A stretch of 64,000 nt of DNA. Origin: an uncultured Bacteroidota bacterium. Lineage in GTDB: Bacteria; Bacteroidota; Bacteroidia; Chitinophagales; Saprospiraceae. Each line of letters starts with the position of its first letter. Positions within the stretch are counted from its first letter, which is position 1. The position numbers and the translations under genes are program-made. This document shows positions 28,394 to 39,195 of the stretch, piece after piece. Location: the NCBI GenBank assembly GCA_902609095.1, contig CACLQQ010000005.1, forward strand, positions 1 through 64,000. The letters run 5' to 3'. The notes under the pieces were generated by a model. The model did no database searches. It was not told the origin of the DNA and was given only the letters and a program-made list of their open reading frames with translations.

Positions 28394-29314
28394 ATGAAAA
28401 CAATCTTAATCTACCTTTTAGCTGCAGCAAGCCTAATTGCACAAGACATAAATGAAAATCCTTTTGAATTAGGTTAAATAATCTGGTTACGGGACTATGA
28501 TCAAGCGGTTCAAGCAAGTCAAAAGCCTGGAAAACCCATTTTCTTATTGTTTCAAGAGGTGCCAGGATGTCAGAACTGCACCAAGTACGGTAGAGATATC
28601 ATCAGCCACCTTCATATGGTAGAGATCATAGAAACGGCCTTCATCCCACTGGTTATATATAATAAGTCCGGGAAGGATAGAGAAACCTTACTCCAATTTA
28701 AGGAACCCTCGTGGAACAATCCCGTGGTGCGCATCATTAATCAAGATGGCCGAGATTTGGTAGATCATACTGGTGAATTCAAGTCTGAGTCTCTAATTCT
28801 ATCAAAAGTCATGGAGGTACTAGAACAAAAGAATGAGGATATCCTACCTATGTAGACTTATTACACCAAGAGTGGGCCGCTGAAAAGGATAGTGCCAAAG
28901 TAGACTATCTAAGCATGTACTGATTTTGGACTGGAGAAAAAGAGATCGCAAAAATAGAAGGCGTCATAGGAACAGAAGCCGGCTTCATGCACGGCAGAAA
29001 AGTGGTGAAAGTTTCCTATGATGAGAGTAAAACTGATCTCGTATCTATCTGTGAGCAAGCCTCAAAGGTGAGATGTGCTGATGCAGTATTTACCGATAAC
29101 AAGATCAAGACTATAAAAGGAAGGACGGTACAAAAAAGATCGTCAGGATAAATACTATCTCAGACACACCGATTATCAATTCATCCCACTAACAGAATTG
29201 CAAAAAACAAAGGTGAATTGTGCTATAAGACACGAACACGATCCTAGTAAATATCTCTCAACAAGGCAACTCCAAATGCTCGCTGATTTGACTGAGAAAC
29301 AGTCTCTAATTTGA
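28394..29314 (+). pseudogene. Decayed exported thioredoxin-like / MsrA-like protein
   Basis: Starts with a signal peptide, MKTILIYLLAAASLIAQD, then NPFELG, an in-frame TAA (28475-28477), and IIWLRDYDQAVQAS. A thioredoxin-like half follows with FQEVPGCQNCTKYG (C-x-x-C) and SWNNPVVRI. Near 28845 the frame changes; the next part has FWTGEKEIAKIEGVIGTEAG, like the catalytic half of peptide-methionine sulfoxide reductase A. In that half the codon for the catalytic Cys before FW is TGA (28921-28923). The end (HTDYQFIPLTELQKTK, YLSTRQLQMLADL) is again in another frame. With one TAA and two frameshifts it is not functional as a single protein. Confidence 0.7.
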
Positions 29315-29446
29315 GAGGAATTTATGTCCACCTGGTGAAAAATGGCGTTATTATCTGATTTCTTTCAAGACATTTTTCTTCTTCAATTTCAATCCCATAG
29401 CAGACAACCTGAAATTTAGTTAGCTGATTATTAATTAATTAAACAT

Positions 29447-29789
29447 ATGTCCACTTTTGTCTACCCCCAATTTTTGGATCAGGGCCGATTTAATTGAACT
29501 TGCGATCAGTTCGCTAATCAAAATTTTAAATCGATGCCGGCTATCATGACTTCCTATCACACATAAACCAAAATCTTTTCTCGTGAACGAGAAGTATTAG
29601 AGTTAATCTCCTATGACTACTCCTCACCAGAGATTGCTTCATCGCTCTATCTGAGTCCATACACTGTCAGTGATCATCGTAAGGCACTTATGTCAAACTC
29701 AGCGTCAAGAATGTGGCTCAGATGATCCGCAAGCATTTTGAGCTTCAATTATTGAACATATCAAATCAGACATCACGAAAAGGATAGTT
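29447..29789 (+). pseudogene. Decayed LuxR-type HTH regulator
   Basis: From ATG 29447 one frame carries a short N-terminal stretch, TGA (29495-29497), TAA (29564-29566), and then a clear LuxR helix-turn-helix: SREREVLELISYDYSSPEIA, SLYLSPYTVSDHRKALM. After a one-base frame change the domain finishes as KLSVKNVAQMIRKHFELQLL. Intact relatives are small stand-alone regulators common in this group. The three lesions make it dead. It immediately precedes the large surface-protein relic it may have controlled, and its end overlaps that gene's start. Confidence 0.75.
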
Positions 29790-32700
29790 TTAATCGTACT
29801 ATACTGTATCCGTTTTCAATTTGTTTTTGGTCAGGTTACAACTGGGAATTTAGATTACAGACTTTATGCACATTCGGTGAATTACTATAATAATTCAACT
29901 GAAGGTTCGTATGACCCTGAACCAGCCTGGAAGTTTTCCCATCCAACATCTACATGTATAACGGCTCCAAATGAACCTGCCCACACAGTCCAAAGATAAG
30001 TTAAGACTGGAGAGTATGTAAGCCCTACTACATCAGTTTATTGGAAGCTATCAACCTGAGAAAATGATGATACCAATTCTTCTCGATATTGTGAATATGA
30101 TACTGGGGGTGATGAGTATCACAGCGGTGAGGGAAACCTAAGTGTTAAATATGGTTCTCAAGCGTCCTATAATACAGTAGGTAATATAGGAATGGGCTCT
30201 TCTGAATGGAAACTAGCATATATTTGGACATATCACAATGGTCAATGGGGAGAAACTCCTCTCAAGTTTGGTACCACAAGCAAAGGACAAATCAAATCAC
30301 ATATAAACAATAGTGGGAGATATTACATAGGTTATTCGAACACCTTCAGTTTTGAAGTAATTAATATACAAGACCCCTATGATGTTGCCTACAATTTTAT
30401 AGTTTCTGATGGGGCCTTATTAGTTGATATTGATATTAGTAATACAAATTTTGATGGAAACTTATACTTGTTACGGAAGATTGGGTCTGCGTACGAACTC
30501 ATTAAGACTGACCCGAACAAAGCCTCTCCGTCAATTTCGGAAGTCTTAGAAGAAGGCACCTATTATGTTGTTTTTGAAGGTCAAGGTCAGATACGCCCAC
30601 AAGTAGGTTATACAGGAATTGAAGGCCAATTCAAAATATCTATTGACGGAATAGAACCTGAGCTCACAGCAGGTTCTATTGTAAATAATTCTCCTTATGT
30701 TAATAATGGATATAGCATTACTCAAGGAATCTCTAATGTGAACGGTGCTACCACCACTTATGATACCTTCACATATTCGTGGTACAAAAAGATTGACAAT
30801 AATAACCCAACCTGGGAGCTAATTCCAGGAGCCTCTAATGAGAACCTTACTGCAGCAGAATTAGAAACATTATCAGGAAAGAACGTCTACATAAAGAGAA
30901 GGGTGTCTCAATTAGACTTTGGGTTGAAACTGACTTCGTCTTGATTACTCTGAAAAGTATTGGAGAAAGTGGTCATAATGGAACCATATCTAGAAAAGTT
31001 ACGGGTAAGGACCGTGTCGGATCAATCGGCGATGTAAGAATAATTCCAACGTCAAACTCTAAAGGTGAGTGTTTGAATTTTAGTGATACTACCTATTCTA
31101 ACCCAAATAATGGTTCATATTCATTTGGGAACTTATATTATGATAACAATTCAGTCGGAGCGCATTTCACCTTATGGGCTGAGTTTTTAGACCGTAGCTT
31201 TAAGCCCGATACAATATTCAATATGCTCATCAAGAATGGTGTACCAAACGATAATAATACCAATTTAATTTTTGAAGATACCACCTCTATATTCATTAAT
31301 GGTCGTGTCTATCAAGTTGACGAAAACTTAAATACATGCGGTCTGCCTGACATTAGCTTTTATCTGAATGATATCCTACAGACAACTACTGAAAGTAATG
31401 TTTTAGGAGAGTATCGTCTGGTAATCTCTCAAGGGGATAATGACAACCTATATAATGTTCGGCCCGATAGTAGCCTATATGAGTTTGATCCAATTGACAT
31501 AAAAGATGTTATTGTAGTTCGAGATTTTTTTAACTATGACTTCGAGAATACTCGTCGAGATACCATAAGAGGCTCTGTCACGGCTTGTGGTAGTTTTTAT
31601 TTCGGATCAGTAGAACTTCGTGTTGAAAAGTTAAATGGCGGTTGCTTTAGATATACTGTTGAGACAGATAAGACAGGTAACTATGAAATTGTGGTGCCCG
31701 CCCGATCATATGCCGTTACAGCAAACACTGTGACAACTGATCAAAACTCTCTGCCTGATGGATATACTATTATAGATATTATGGGATACTTTGAGGATAC
31801 TGTTGATACAGTAGATGTTACTACAAGCTCTGCTGTATCCAACTTTTTATACCGTCAAGCTCCTATACTTAGCATAGACTACTTACCTACTAATAGTTGT
31901 GGAGACATGATTGATACGGTCTTTTATGAAGGTATTCATGTAAATATCATATTCAACGTCGTAGAACAAAATACAGGGAACTGTCCATTAGATACAGTTA
32001 GATTAGTGATTCAGGATAACACCCCTGGGAGATCCGAGAATATTGAATTGTCCGTAATAGCCGGCAGAGTACTATATGAGGTGTTCCCAGGTCAACCATT
32101 ATTGGTCGATGATCATAAGAAAAGCTTTACTGCAACAGCTATGGATGTAGAAGATGCTCATAACATCGATATAGTTTCTTTTCGAGCCATCATTGATGGA
32201 ACCGTTCCTCAAGAGAGTGTGGAACAAACGGTTTCACCAGATATCCCAATGTTATTTCTCAGATACCCTCCAAGAGATGTTAGTTTTTCCTTTTTTAAAC
32301 AAGACTCCTGCACCTCTTTCTCGAGTAGCTTCGGGGCATTTAGTTGGAGAAGAAGTTAAACAATGGAAAAATGAAGGCTAGCGTATAATTTAGTACTGGG
32401 CTCGGTTTCATTACGGATTTTGAAACATCAGTTTCGGTAAGTGGTGCTTATATCATGTCTACTCAAAGACAATCACAAAATGTAACAACAAATACTTCAA
32501 CCTTATCTCAAGAGTCTCAAACCTCAAGTGATGACGACGCCATAGGAACGGATGCTGATCTATTTGTTGGTGGAGCTTTCAACATTTCTTATGGGCTTAC
32601 AGATATCATAGCGTATGATAAAGAAAGATATCGCTCTAATCATGTCTCCAGACTCCTTGGTAACCACATTTGCCTATACAGCCAAGACAATCAAAGGAGT

Positions 32701-34445
32701 ACTCATACCAAGATTCGCACAACTCCTCGAATTATCAACAGATGAAAAGAAAAAGAGGAGATATGAGAATCCAATTAGCGTTTGGACCCAAATGATTGAG
32801 AGGAACGACGAACTTAAAAAAGATGCAATAGCTACAGATTCTACATTTTCTTTTGGAGGAGATGTTTCACGGACGAGATCCACAACTGATAGTTCAACCA
32901 GCCAGTCCTTTTTTGAGTTTAACTTAGGTATAACAAAGGAAATTGCTGCATCAGCTAAATTAGAAACTTCTGCATCCTACATAGAAAAATGCGTTGATGC
33001 TAAGTTTAAATATTATCTCGGTGGACGCAGAGGTCTCGTAACAGAAAAAACAACTACTGTAGGTTATACAATAGAGGATGACGACGACAGCGATCTCTAC
33101 GTAGTAGATATCAAATATGATGAAACATACGGAACACCTGTTTTTGATGCAACAAGTCAAACATCTTCTTGTCTATACACCGGTGGTACAAAGGTTAATA
33201 ATCCAGTGTTAACCGTTACTCCAAGTACTCAAACAAATATTGACCCAGACGGACAAGCTACCTATTCATTTCAATTTATTAACAATACTCAAATGCCGCA
33301 GAGGGGGAGATACTGATTTCAGTGAGTGCTCTTACGTCTTGGATATCGACAATTCGAGTAACCCTCATGGTACTGGTATTATAGTCAGGGGAGACAGCAT
33401 TTTCCCTCTTGAATTTAATGATATTGCCAAAGGACAGCAGATTACTCAAGATATTGCCATTAAGAGACAAGGAGCGGCAAATCAAAGTATTTATCCTTAT
33501 AAAGGACTAAAATTTGACCTTCAGCCTGTCTGTCAGGATTTGCCGGAGGAAGATTTTTCAAATGCCTCAGTTCAAATTAATGCATATTTCAATTCTCAAT
33601 GTAGTGTGATAAACCTTATGGAACCGGGGAATAGTTGGATTCACAATTTTGCATCAAATGTAATGTCAATACTTGTCAACAACTATGATAAGACAAAGAT
33701 GACTAATCTAACAGTTCAATATTCTAAAGCAAGCTTAAACTCATGGATCGATGAAATTGATCTTGAACCAAGTAGATTAAACAATTACAGTACTGCAGGC
33801 TATTACTTTGATTGGGTGATTCCTGATACGCTGCTATCAGAATATAATCTCGGGATGGAATTGACCTGCAACAATGGAGTGCTCTATTCCTTGAGAAGCT
33901 CTGGTCTAATAGATACTAAGGGGCCAATAATCTTTGGTCTTCCTACAACAATAGATGATGTATATGAGCCATCAAAAGATATAATCTCTTTATCCTATAA
34001 TGAGACTATCCGTTGTGAAAATGTAATAAGCAGTTTAACGCACGCTATCACAGGAGTTGAAATTCTACATACCGTTTCTTGCAACGATAATACCTTGCAG
34101 ATTATACCAAATTCTGCTTTAGGTACATCTTTATATAGAGTAATTGTTTCTAATGTTGAGTATAATTAGATCAATGCAAGTACACAATATAGATGGTTGT
34201 TCCTAACTGATGGATATGTGTTTGATCCAAATTGTAATCCGATCAGTGTTAGTAATAACAATCTCAATCAGGATGCTATTAGCCAAAGCACTTATAGATA
34301 AATACAGATTAGTAGTGATGGTACCGTCTGTAATGGAACCACAGTAGAATACAAAGCTGAAGAAAGCATTTCTCTTATGCCTGGATTTGAAGTAGTATCA
34401 GATAGGCAGCTTTTAGCCGAAATCGAAATCTGCGAAAATGACTAA
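29775..34445 (+). pseudogene. Decayed 4.7-kb secreted multidomain surface protein
   Basis: About 1,550 codons in one order but broken many times. The signal peptide IVLIVLYCIRFQFVFGQ is preceded by ACG (29775) where an ATG is expected. Then come TAA 29997-29999, TGA 30057-30059, frameshifts near 30930, 32290, 32600 and 33300, a TAA before 32400, TAG 34167-34169 and TAA 34299-34301. Readable segments include a proprotein-like N-terminal beta domain, a CnaB-like fold with GRVYQVDENLNTCGLPDI, GEYRLVI and a second copy (GSVTACGSFYFGSVEL), an Ig-like stretch (GPIIFGLPTTIDDVYEPS) and the C-terminal SISLMPGFEVVSD module. It was a cell-surface or type IX-secreted protein. The order 30192, 30941, 32455, 32615, 33240 in the ORF track are pieces of it. 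Confidence 0.78.
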
Positions 34446-34454
34446 TTCACCTAT

Positions 34455-34721
34455 ATGACCGAGGCAGAACAAAAGGATTATCTACGAGATCATCTGCTCC
34501 TCTACTCCGGATACCAATCGAATTTGCTGTCTATTAAGAAGAGTGTTGAAAAAGATCTGAATTTGCTTAATCAGCAGCTATTTGAGTCTATTGATGAAGT
34601 TTTGTTTTCGATCCATAGAACAATGAATAGTAAAGAGTTAAATCAATCAGGTCAAGCACACTATGATCAATCGCACAAGCTTTCTATTTTTTCTAGTTTT
34701 TATTATTCAATATGCTCTTAA
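34455..34721 (+). CDS. Small helical hypothetical ORF
   Basis: An 88-codon ORF directly after the surface-protein relic. The first 65 residues (LRDHLLLYSGYQSNLLSIKKS onward) look like an amphipathic helical bundle; the last 20 are hydrophobic and read out of frame over the signal peptide of the next gene, which starts inside it at 34663. It may be a true small gene whose 3' end is altered, or the front of the TPR regulator after a frameshift. Family unknown. Confidence 0.3.
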   Translation: MTEAEQKDYLRDHLLLYSGYQSNLLSIKKSVEKDLNLLNQQLFESIDEVLFSIHRTMNSKELNQSGQAHYDQSHKLSIFSSFYYSICS

Positions 34722-36340
34722 AGAACAAAATACTTCTGCTAAAGTAGATAGCATGTCAATTGCGCTCCCAGAGAAAAGAGACTCTAATTGGGTAAAAACG
34801 CTAAATGCCGTATTTTGAGAATAAACATCTCAAGGTATATCGCTGCTGGGTGCTATTATCAAGGAGCATGTATCGCTATTCAAAGAATTTCAAGATAAGA
34901 AGCTGATCGCTAAGAGTACCAATTCACTTCGCGTGTTCTACTATTATATTAGTGCGATTGATCCTGCCTTTTAGGCATGTGATACAGCCCTTGATTTGTT
35001 TAGGCAATCAGGAAATACAAACCGTGTTAGTTCTTGTCTCAACAATCTTGCTAGTATGGCGAATAATAAAGGTGATTTTGATCTTGCCATTGACGATGGT
35101 TTACAGTCTTGAGCTCTCAAAGAAGAGTTAAAAGATCGGGAGGGAGTGCATTGCTAACTCACTATTTAATCTCGGTAATACTTGGACTTATATGGATAAG
35201 TATAGTAATGGGAAAGATTACTATAGTGGAGCATTGGAGATTTATAAAGAACTTGGAGATCAGCATTCTGTTGGCGAATGTCACGAATCATTGGCATCTA
35301 TTGAAGTTGTTTATGGAAACTTCAGAGAAGCCATAGAACTTAGAAAAATGGCTTATCGCATTGCTTATGATTTTGACGACATGTATCAACAGTCACTGAT
35401 ATTAGGAAACCTTGGGCAATCTTATAGTAGTCTCAATCTCTGTGATAGTGCTCTTATTGTATTAAAACAAGCATTGCCTAAAGCCTATGAGGTGATCGAT
35501 CATGGTGGCGAATCGATGATTAAGAGAACAATTGGCGAATGTCTATCCAAGCAAGGAAAGTATATTGACGGAATCGCATATATCAATGAAGCGTTGGAAG
35601 AATCTAAAGAATTTGGCTTTACAGAAAGACTATCTGTTGATTATTGGTATTTATATGAAGCGAACAAGCGACCATCCCGCTACAACGGTGAGATGCATGC
35701 GCTGAAAAAACATATGATTCTAAGTGATTTTACCAGAGGTGTAGAAACCAAAAGACTCATACGTGATATAGAAACCAAGTACGACACTGCCAAAAAAATG
35801 CGGACATAACTTTATTAAATAAACAAACCGAACTCGAGGCAACTCGTAAGCAAGCTTTACGGGGAGGCATACCTCCACTAGCGATATCTGCTCTAAGTAT
35901 CATATACTCAATCATTCAGAGAGGAGTGAAGAAGCGACTATTGATAAAACAGGAGAAACAGTTAGAAATACAAAAAGAGAAACTACGGAGAGAGTATTAG
36001 AATACAAATAAAAAGAACTTACAGCCAAGATCTTAAAGTTGGCTATTAAAATTTTCTCCTCAACCTAGGACAAGTTTCCGATCTTAAATCATCCATACAT
36101 GATAAGGTCAACAGAGCATCATCCAAGATTGCAGGAATAATTAATTATGGTTCCGCTGATGATCACGAATGGGAACAGTTTAGTAAAGAATTTTCGAACA
36201 AGCATAATTCATTCCTGGTACGTTTCAAAGGACAGTTCGGTAAATTCAGTAAGCGTGACGTGCGCCTCATCTCTCTAATAAAAATGAACCTGAGCTCTAA
36301 AGAGATTGCGAATAGGTTGAAAAAAGGACTTAGCGAGTGA
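34663..36340 (+). pseudogene. Decayed TPR-containing LuxR-like regulator
   Basis: An N-terminal signal or membrane segment (LFFLVFIIQYAL) is followed by broken TPR repeats; the longest clean stretch (35192-35809) reads GDQHSVGECHESLASIEVVYGNFREAIEL and two or three further repeats. Next come a membrane span (PLAISALSIIYSIIQ), a basic coiled coil and, near 36170-36340, the HTH region EWEQFSKEFSNKHNSF ... KRDVRLISLIKMNLSSKEIANRL. This is the layout of Bacteroidetes TPR-transmembrane-LuxR regulators. Several stops (for example TAG near 34973, TGA near 35111) and frame changes break it. It closes the 8-kb run of dead genes. Confidence 0.72.
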
Positions 36341-36381
36341 TATAGACACCCAAAGCTTTATGCTTAATTACTAATGATCAT

Positions 36382-36397
36382 TGTTCCACGTGGAACA
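36382..36397. promoter_or_regulatory. parS centromere-like site, perfect palindrome
   Basis: TGTTCCACGTGGAACA is a perfect 16-base palindrome differing from the canonical parS TGTTTCACGTGAAACA only by the symmetric T/C and A/G pair at one position in each arm. ParB binds such sites and, with ParA, segregates the newly copied origin. It lies in the 200-base gap before the M1 peptidase gene. parA and parB are not in the window. Confidence 0.8.
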
Positions 36398-36422
36398 AAA
36401 AGCACATATTTGCGACTTACCT

Positions 36423-36438
36423 TGTTCCCCGTAGAACA
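36423..36438. promoter_or_regulatory. Second, degenerate parS-like site
   Basis: TGTTCCCCGTAGAACA matches the perfect site 41 bases upstream at 14 of 16 positions. Paired parS copies are usual near origins. The two mismatches fall in the central CACGTG, so ParB affinity may be low. Confidence 0.55.
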
Positions 36439-36542
36439 TCCCAAATTTAGAACACGGTTTCAGAACTTAGACTATAGTTTAATGTTATTATTATCTTCAT
36501 CCCACTTTTATTAATTAATTATTAAACCATAATAATACGCGC

Positions 36543-38873
36543 ATGAGAAAACTGCTTCTTTTAGTATCTCTTTCCTTGACGATATCACTAATTGGGCAAG
36601 ACAATACTAATACCAATCTCTTTAGACAACTAGGTACTGAATTGCCATCTCCTAACAACTACAGAACGGCGTCAGGCGCACCAGGACATGAGTATTGGCA
36701 ACAGCAAGTGAATTATAAAATGTCACTTACACTTCACGACCATGAGAAGAGATTGTATGGTGATGAAACAATCTACTACACGAATAACTCACCAGACATT
36801 CTTCCTTATCTATGGATTCAACTTGATCAAAATGTAAGGGCTAAGGATAGCGATAGTCATGATATCAGAACAGAATCTATTAATCCTGAGTCTACCTCAA
36901 CCACGACTTTATCGCGCCTTAATCCAACATTCGATGGTGGCTTCAAAATAGAATCTGTTACGGACTCTAACGGTCATAAACTAAACTATGTTATTAATAA
37001 AACCATGATGCGCGTTGACCTACCTACACCGATTCAAGCCAAGGGAGGTACAACGACACTTAAGATCAAATGGTGGTATAACATCAATAATACAAGGGAT
37101 ATCGGTGGTCGCTCTGGTTATGAAGAGTTCTCTGATGGTCACAGAGTATACTGTATCGCACAATTTTTCCCAAGGTTATGTAAGTATAATGATGTGTTAG
37201 GCTGGCAGAACAAACAATTCTTAGGACGAGGAGAGTTTACTCTAGAGTTTGGTGACTATGACGTAGAGATCTCTGTTCCAAAGGATCACCTCGTCGCTGC
37301 CTCAGGTGAACTACAAAATGCCAATAGTGTATTATCTAAAGAACATAGAAGAAGATGGGCCAACGCTCAAAACTCATTTGTTCAACCAGTAACAATCCAA
37401 AGTCTCGAAGAAGCTCAAAAAAACGCTCAAAGCGATACAGACAAATATCAGACTTGGCAATTCAAAGCCTTAAATGTGAGAGATTTCGCTTTTGCCACAT
37501 CTCGTCGATTCATCTGGGATGCTCTCGGCGTTAAAATGAGTGATGGTAGAACTGTTATGGCTCAATCCATGTGGGTTCCAGAAGGAGATTGCCTATGGAA
37601 GAAATTCAGTACAAAAGCCGTTGCGCATACTATTAAATGGTATTCTCACTATACATTCGATTATCCTTATCCCGTAGCATGGTCGATTGACGGTAGCATG
37701 GGAATGGAATATCCTATGATATGTTTCAACTATGGTCGATGTGAATCAGATGATACCTATAGTAAGCGAATGAAATACGGACATATTGGCGTTATCATTC
37801 ATGAGGTAGGTCACAACTGGTTTCCTATGATCGTAAACTCAGATGAAAGACAATGGACATGGATGGATGAAGGCCTCAATACGTATGTACAGTATCTAAC
37901 TCAGCAGCACTGGGAACGTAACTATCCTCATAGAAGAGGACCTGCAGATATGATTACTGATTATATGGGTGGAGATAAATCTAAGATTTCTCCGATCATG
38001 ACGAACTCCGAAAGTATCTGGCAATTTGGTAATAATGCTTACGGCAAACCTGCAACTGCACTGAATATCTTAAGAGAAACAGTCGTGGGACGAGAACTCT
38101 TTGACTACGCCTTTAAAGAATACTCTATTCGTTGGAAGTTTAAAAATCCATATCCCGCAGACTTCTTTAGAACAATAGAAGATGCCTCAGGTGTTGACCT
38201 TGATTGGTTCTGGAGAGGATGGTTCTACACGAATGACCATGTTGATCAAGCATTAACTACCGTTAAACATTATAATATAGAAAACGGCAATCCTGTGGCC
38301 GAAAAAGATAGAGCTCGCGACTTAAGAGATAATGGTCCAAAGAATATTAGTAGTATCAGAGAAAAAGATATTGCCCAGACATATGATGAGATAGACACTA
38401 CTTTAAGAGACTTCTATACAACTTATGACGAACTCGTTCCGGATGCTGTAGATGAAGCTGAGTATAATCAATTTATAAAGAATTTATCCGCCTCAGAAAG
38501 AGAGCTTCTTGAAGATGGTAAGAACTATTATGAACTGACTATAGAAAATAATGGCGGCTTAATGATGCCAGTTATACTTCAGTTCAACTATGTAGATGGT
38601 ACTTCAGAGGACTTCAGAATTCCTGTAGAAGTCTGGAGATTCAATCCCGATAAAATCACTAAAGTTATTCCAACGGATAAAGAAGTAGAAAATGTACTAT
38701 TAGACCCTTATTTAGAAATAGCTGATGTCAACACTGATGACAATGCGTATCCTCCACGCAGAACACCTTCACGATTTGAGGCATTCAAGAATAAGAAGCC
38801 GAGAGGACCTCGTGAAAATCCGATGCAACGGGCACAACGAGCCGAACAAATGAAAAAGGAAATAAAACCCTAA
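36543..38873 (+). CDS. Exported M1-family zinc metallopeptidase
   Basis: A 776-residue aminopeptidase-type protein with signal peptide MRKLLLLVSLSLTISLIG. The beta-rich N-domain is followed by the catalytic core: SMGMEYPMICFN stands in the place of the GAMEN exopeptidase loop, and the zinc site is IIHEVGHNWFPMIVNSDERQWTWMDEGLNTY (HEVGH plus the third Glu 19 residues on). The C-terminal part is long and ends in a basic tail. It is probably periplasmic and degrades peptides. It is intact in a neighbourhood of relics. The parS pair sits in its upstream region and a strong hairpin lies just after its stop. Confidence 0.9.
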   Translation: MRKLLLLVSLSLTISLIGQDNTNTNLFRQLGTELPSPNNYRTASGAPGHEYWQQQVNYKMSLTLHDHEKRLYGDETIYYTNNSPDILPYLWIQLDQNVRAKDSDSHDIRTESINPESTSTTTLSRLNPTFDGGFKIESVTDSNGHKLNYVINKTMMRVDLPTPIQAKGGTTTLKIKWWYNINNTRDIGGRSGYEEFSDGHRVYCIAQFFPRLCKYNDVLGWQNKQFLGRGEFTLEFGDYDVEISVPKDHLVAASGELQNANSVLSKEHRRRWANAQNSFVQPVTIQSLEEAQKNAQSDTDKYQTWQFKALNVRDFAFATSRRFIWDALGVKMSDGRTVMAQSMWVPEGDCLWKKFSTKAVAHTIKWYSHYTFDYPYPVAWSIDGSMGMEYPMICFNYGRCESDDTYSKRMKYGHIGVIIHEVGHNWFPMIVNSDERQWTWMDEGLNTYVQYLTQQHWERNYPHRRGPADMITDYMGGDKSKISPIMTNSESIWQFGNNAYGKPATALNILRETVVGRELFDYAFKEYSIRWKFKNPYPADFFRTIEDASGVDLDWFWRGWFYTNDHVDQALTTVKHYNIENGNPVAEKDRARDLRDNGPKNISSIREKDIAQTYDEIDTTLRDFYTTYDELVPDAVDEAEYNQFIKNLSASERELLEDGKNYYELTIENNGGLMMPVILQFNYVDGTSEDFRIPVEVWRFNPDKITKVIPTDKEVENVLLDPYLEIADVNTDDNAYPPRRTPSRFEAFKNKKPRGPRENPMQRAQRAEQMKKEIKP

Positions 38874-38877
38874 TAAT

Positions 38878-38909
38878 AAAGGGTCCAAAGTTAAAACTTT
38901 GGACCCTTT
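38878..38909. terminator. Bidirectional terminator between the M1 peptidase and HxlR genes
   Basis: AAAGGGTCCAAAGT and ACTTTGGACCCTTT form a perfect 14-bp stem with a 4-base loop. It lies between two convergent genes, 5 bases after one stop and 2 bases from the other, so it can end both transcripts. Confidence 0.85.
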
Positions 38910-38910
38910 A

Positions 38911-39195
38911 TTACTTAGTACCCTTAGCGCTGATCAACCAATCACTCATTTCAATAGGCTTACCCTCAAACCTTTCAGCCAATTCTATTAATCGATACTC
39001 CATGCATGGTGAAACCTCTGAGTATACCGTTCCAACAATGAGATCTGAAGATTCTAATTTTTTCAATATTTTTGACAACATCCAGGATGAAATTCCATCT
39101 ATACTACGCTTTAAGTCTTTGAAATACATGATATTATTATAATCATGATTAAATATTACAAATAAACTCCACCTATTCAGAATCGGTGCAAACAT
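38911..39195 (-). CDS. HxlR-family HTH regulator, start uncertain
   Basis: A winged-helix regulator: YFKDLKRSIDGISSWMLSKILKKLESSDLIV is the DNA-binding part and YSEVSPCMEYRLIELAERF the wing. The ATG at 39195 cuts into the domain: upstream in the same frame are YEPCPIKD, the conserved Cys-Pro start of HxlR proteins, but the frame then runs to a stop without any ATG, GTG or TTG at a fitting place (ATATGG is the nearest). Either a rare start is used or the start codon has mutated. If the 94-residue form is made, it lacks the redox-sensing Cys region. Confidence 0.6.
   Translation of the reverse strand: MFAPILNRWSLFVIFNHDYNNIMYFKDLKRSIDGISSWMLSKILKKLESSDLIVGTVYSEVSPCMEYRLIELAERFEGKPIEMSDWLISAKGTK

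Noticed and set aside
28921-28923. A functional selenoprotein at the MsrA-like gene
   Set aside because: The gene has a separate in-frame TAA and a frameshift upstream, and no clear SECIS-like hairpin. Kept only as a finding to check.
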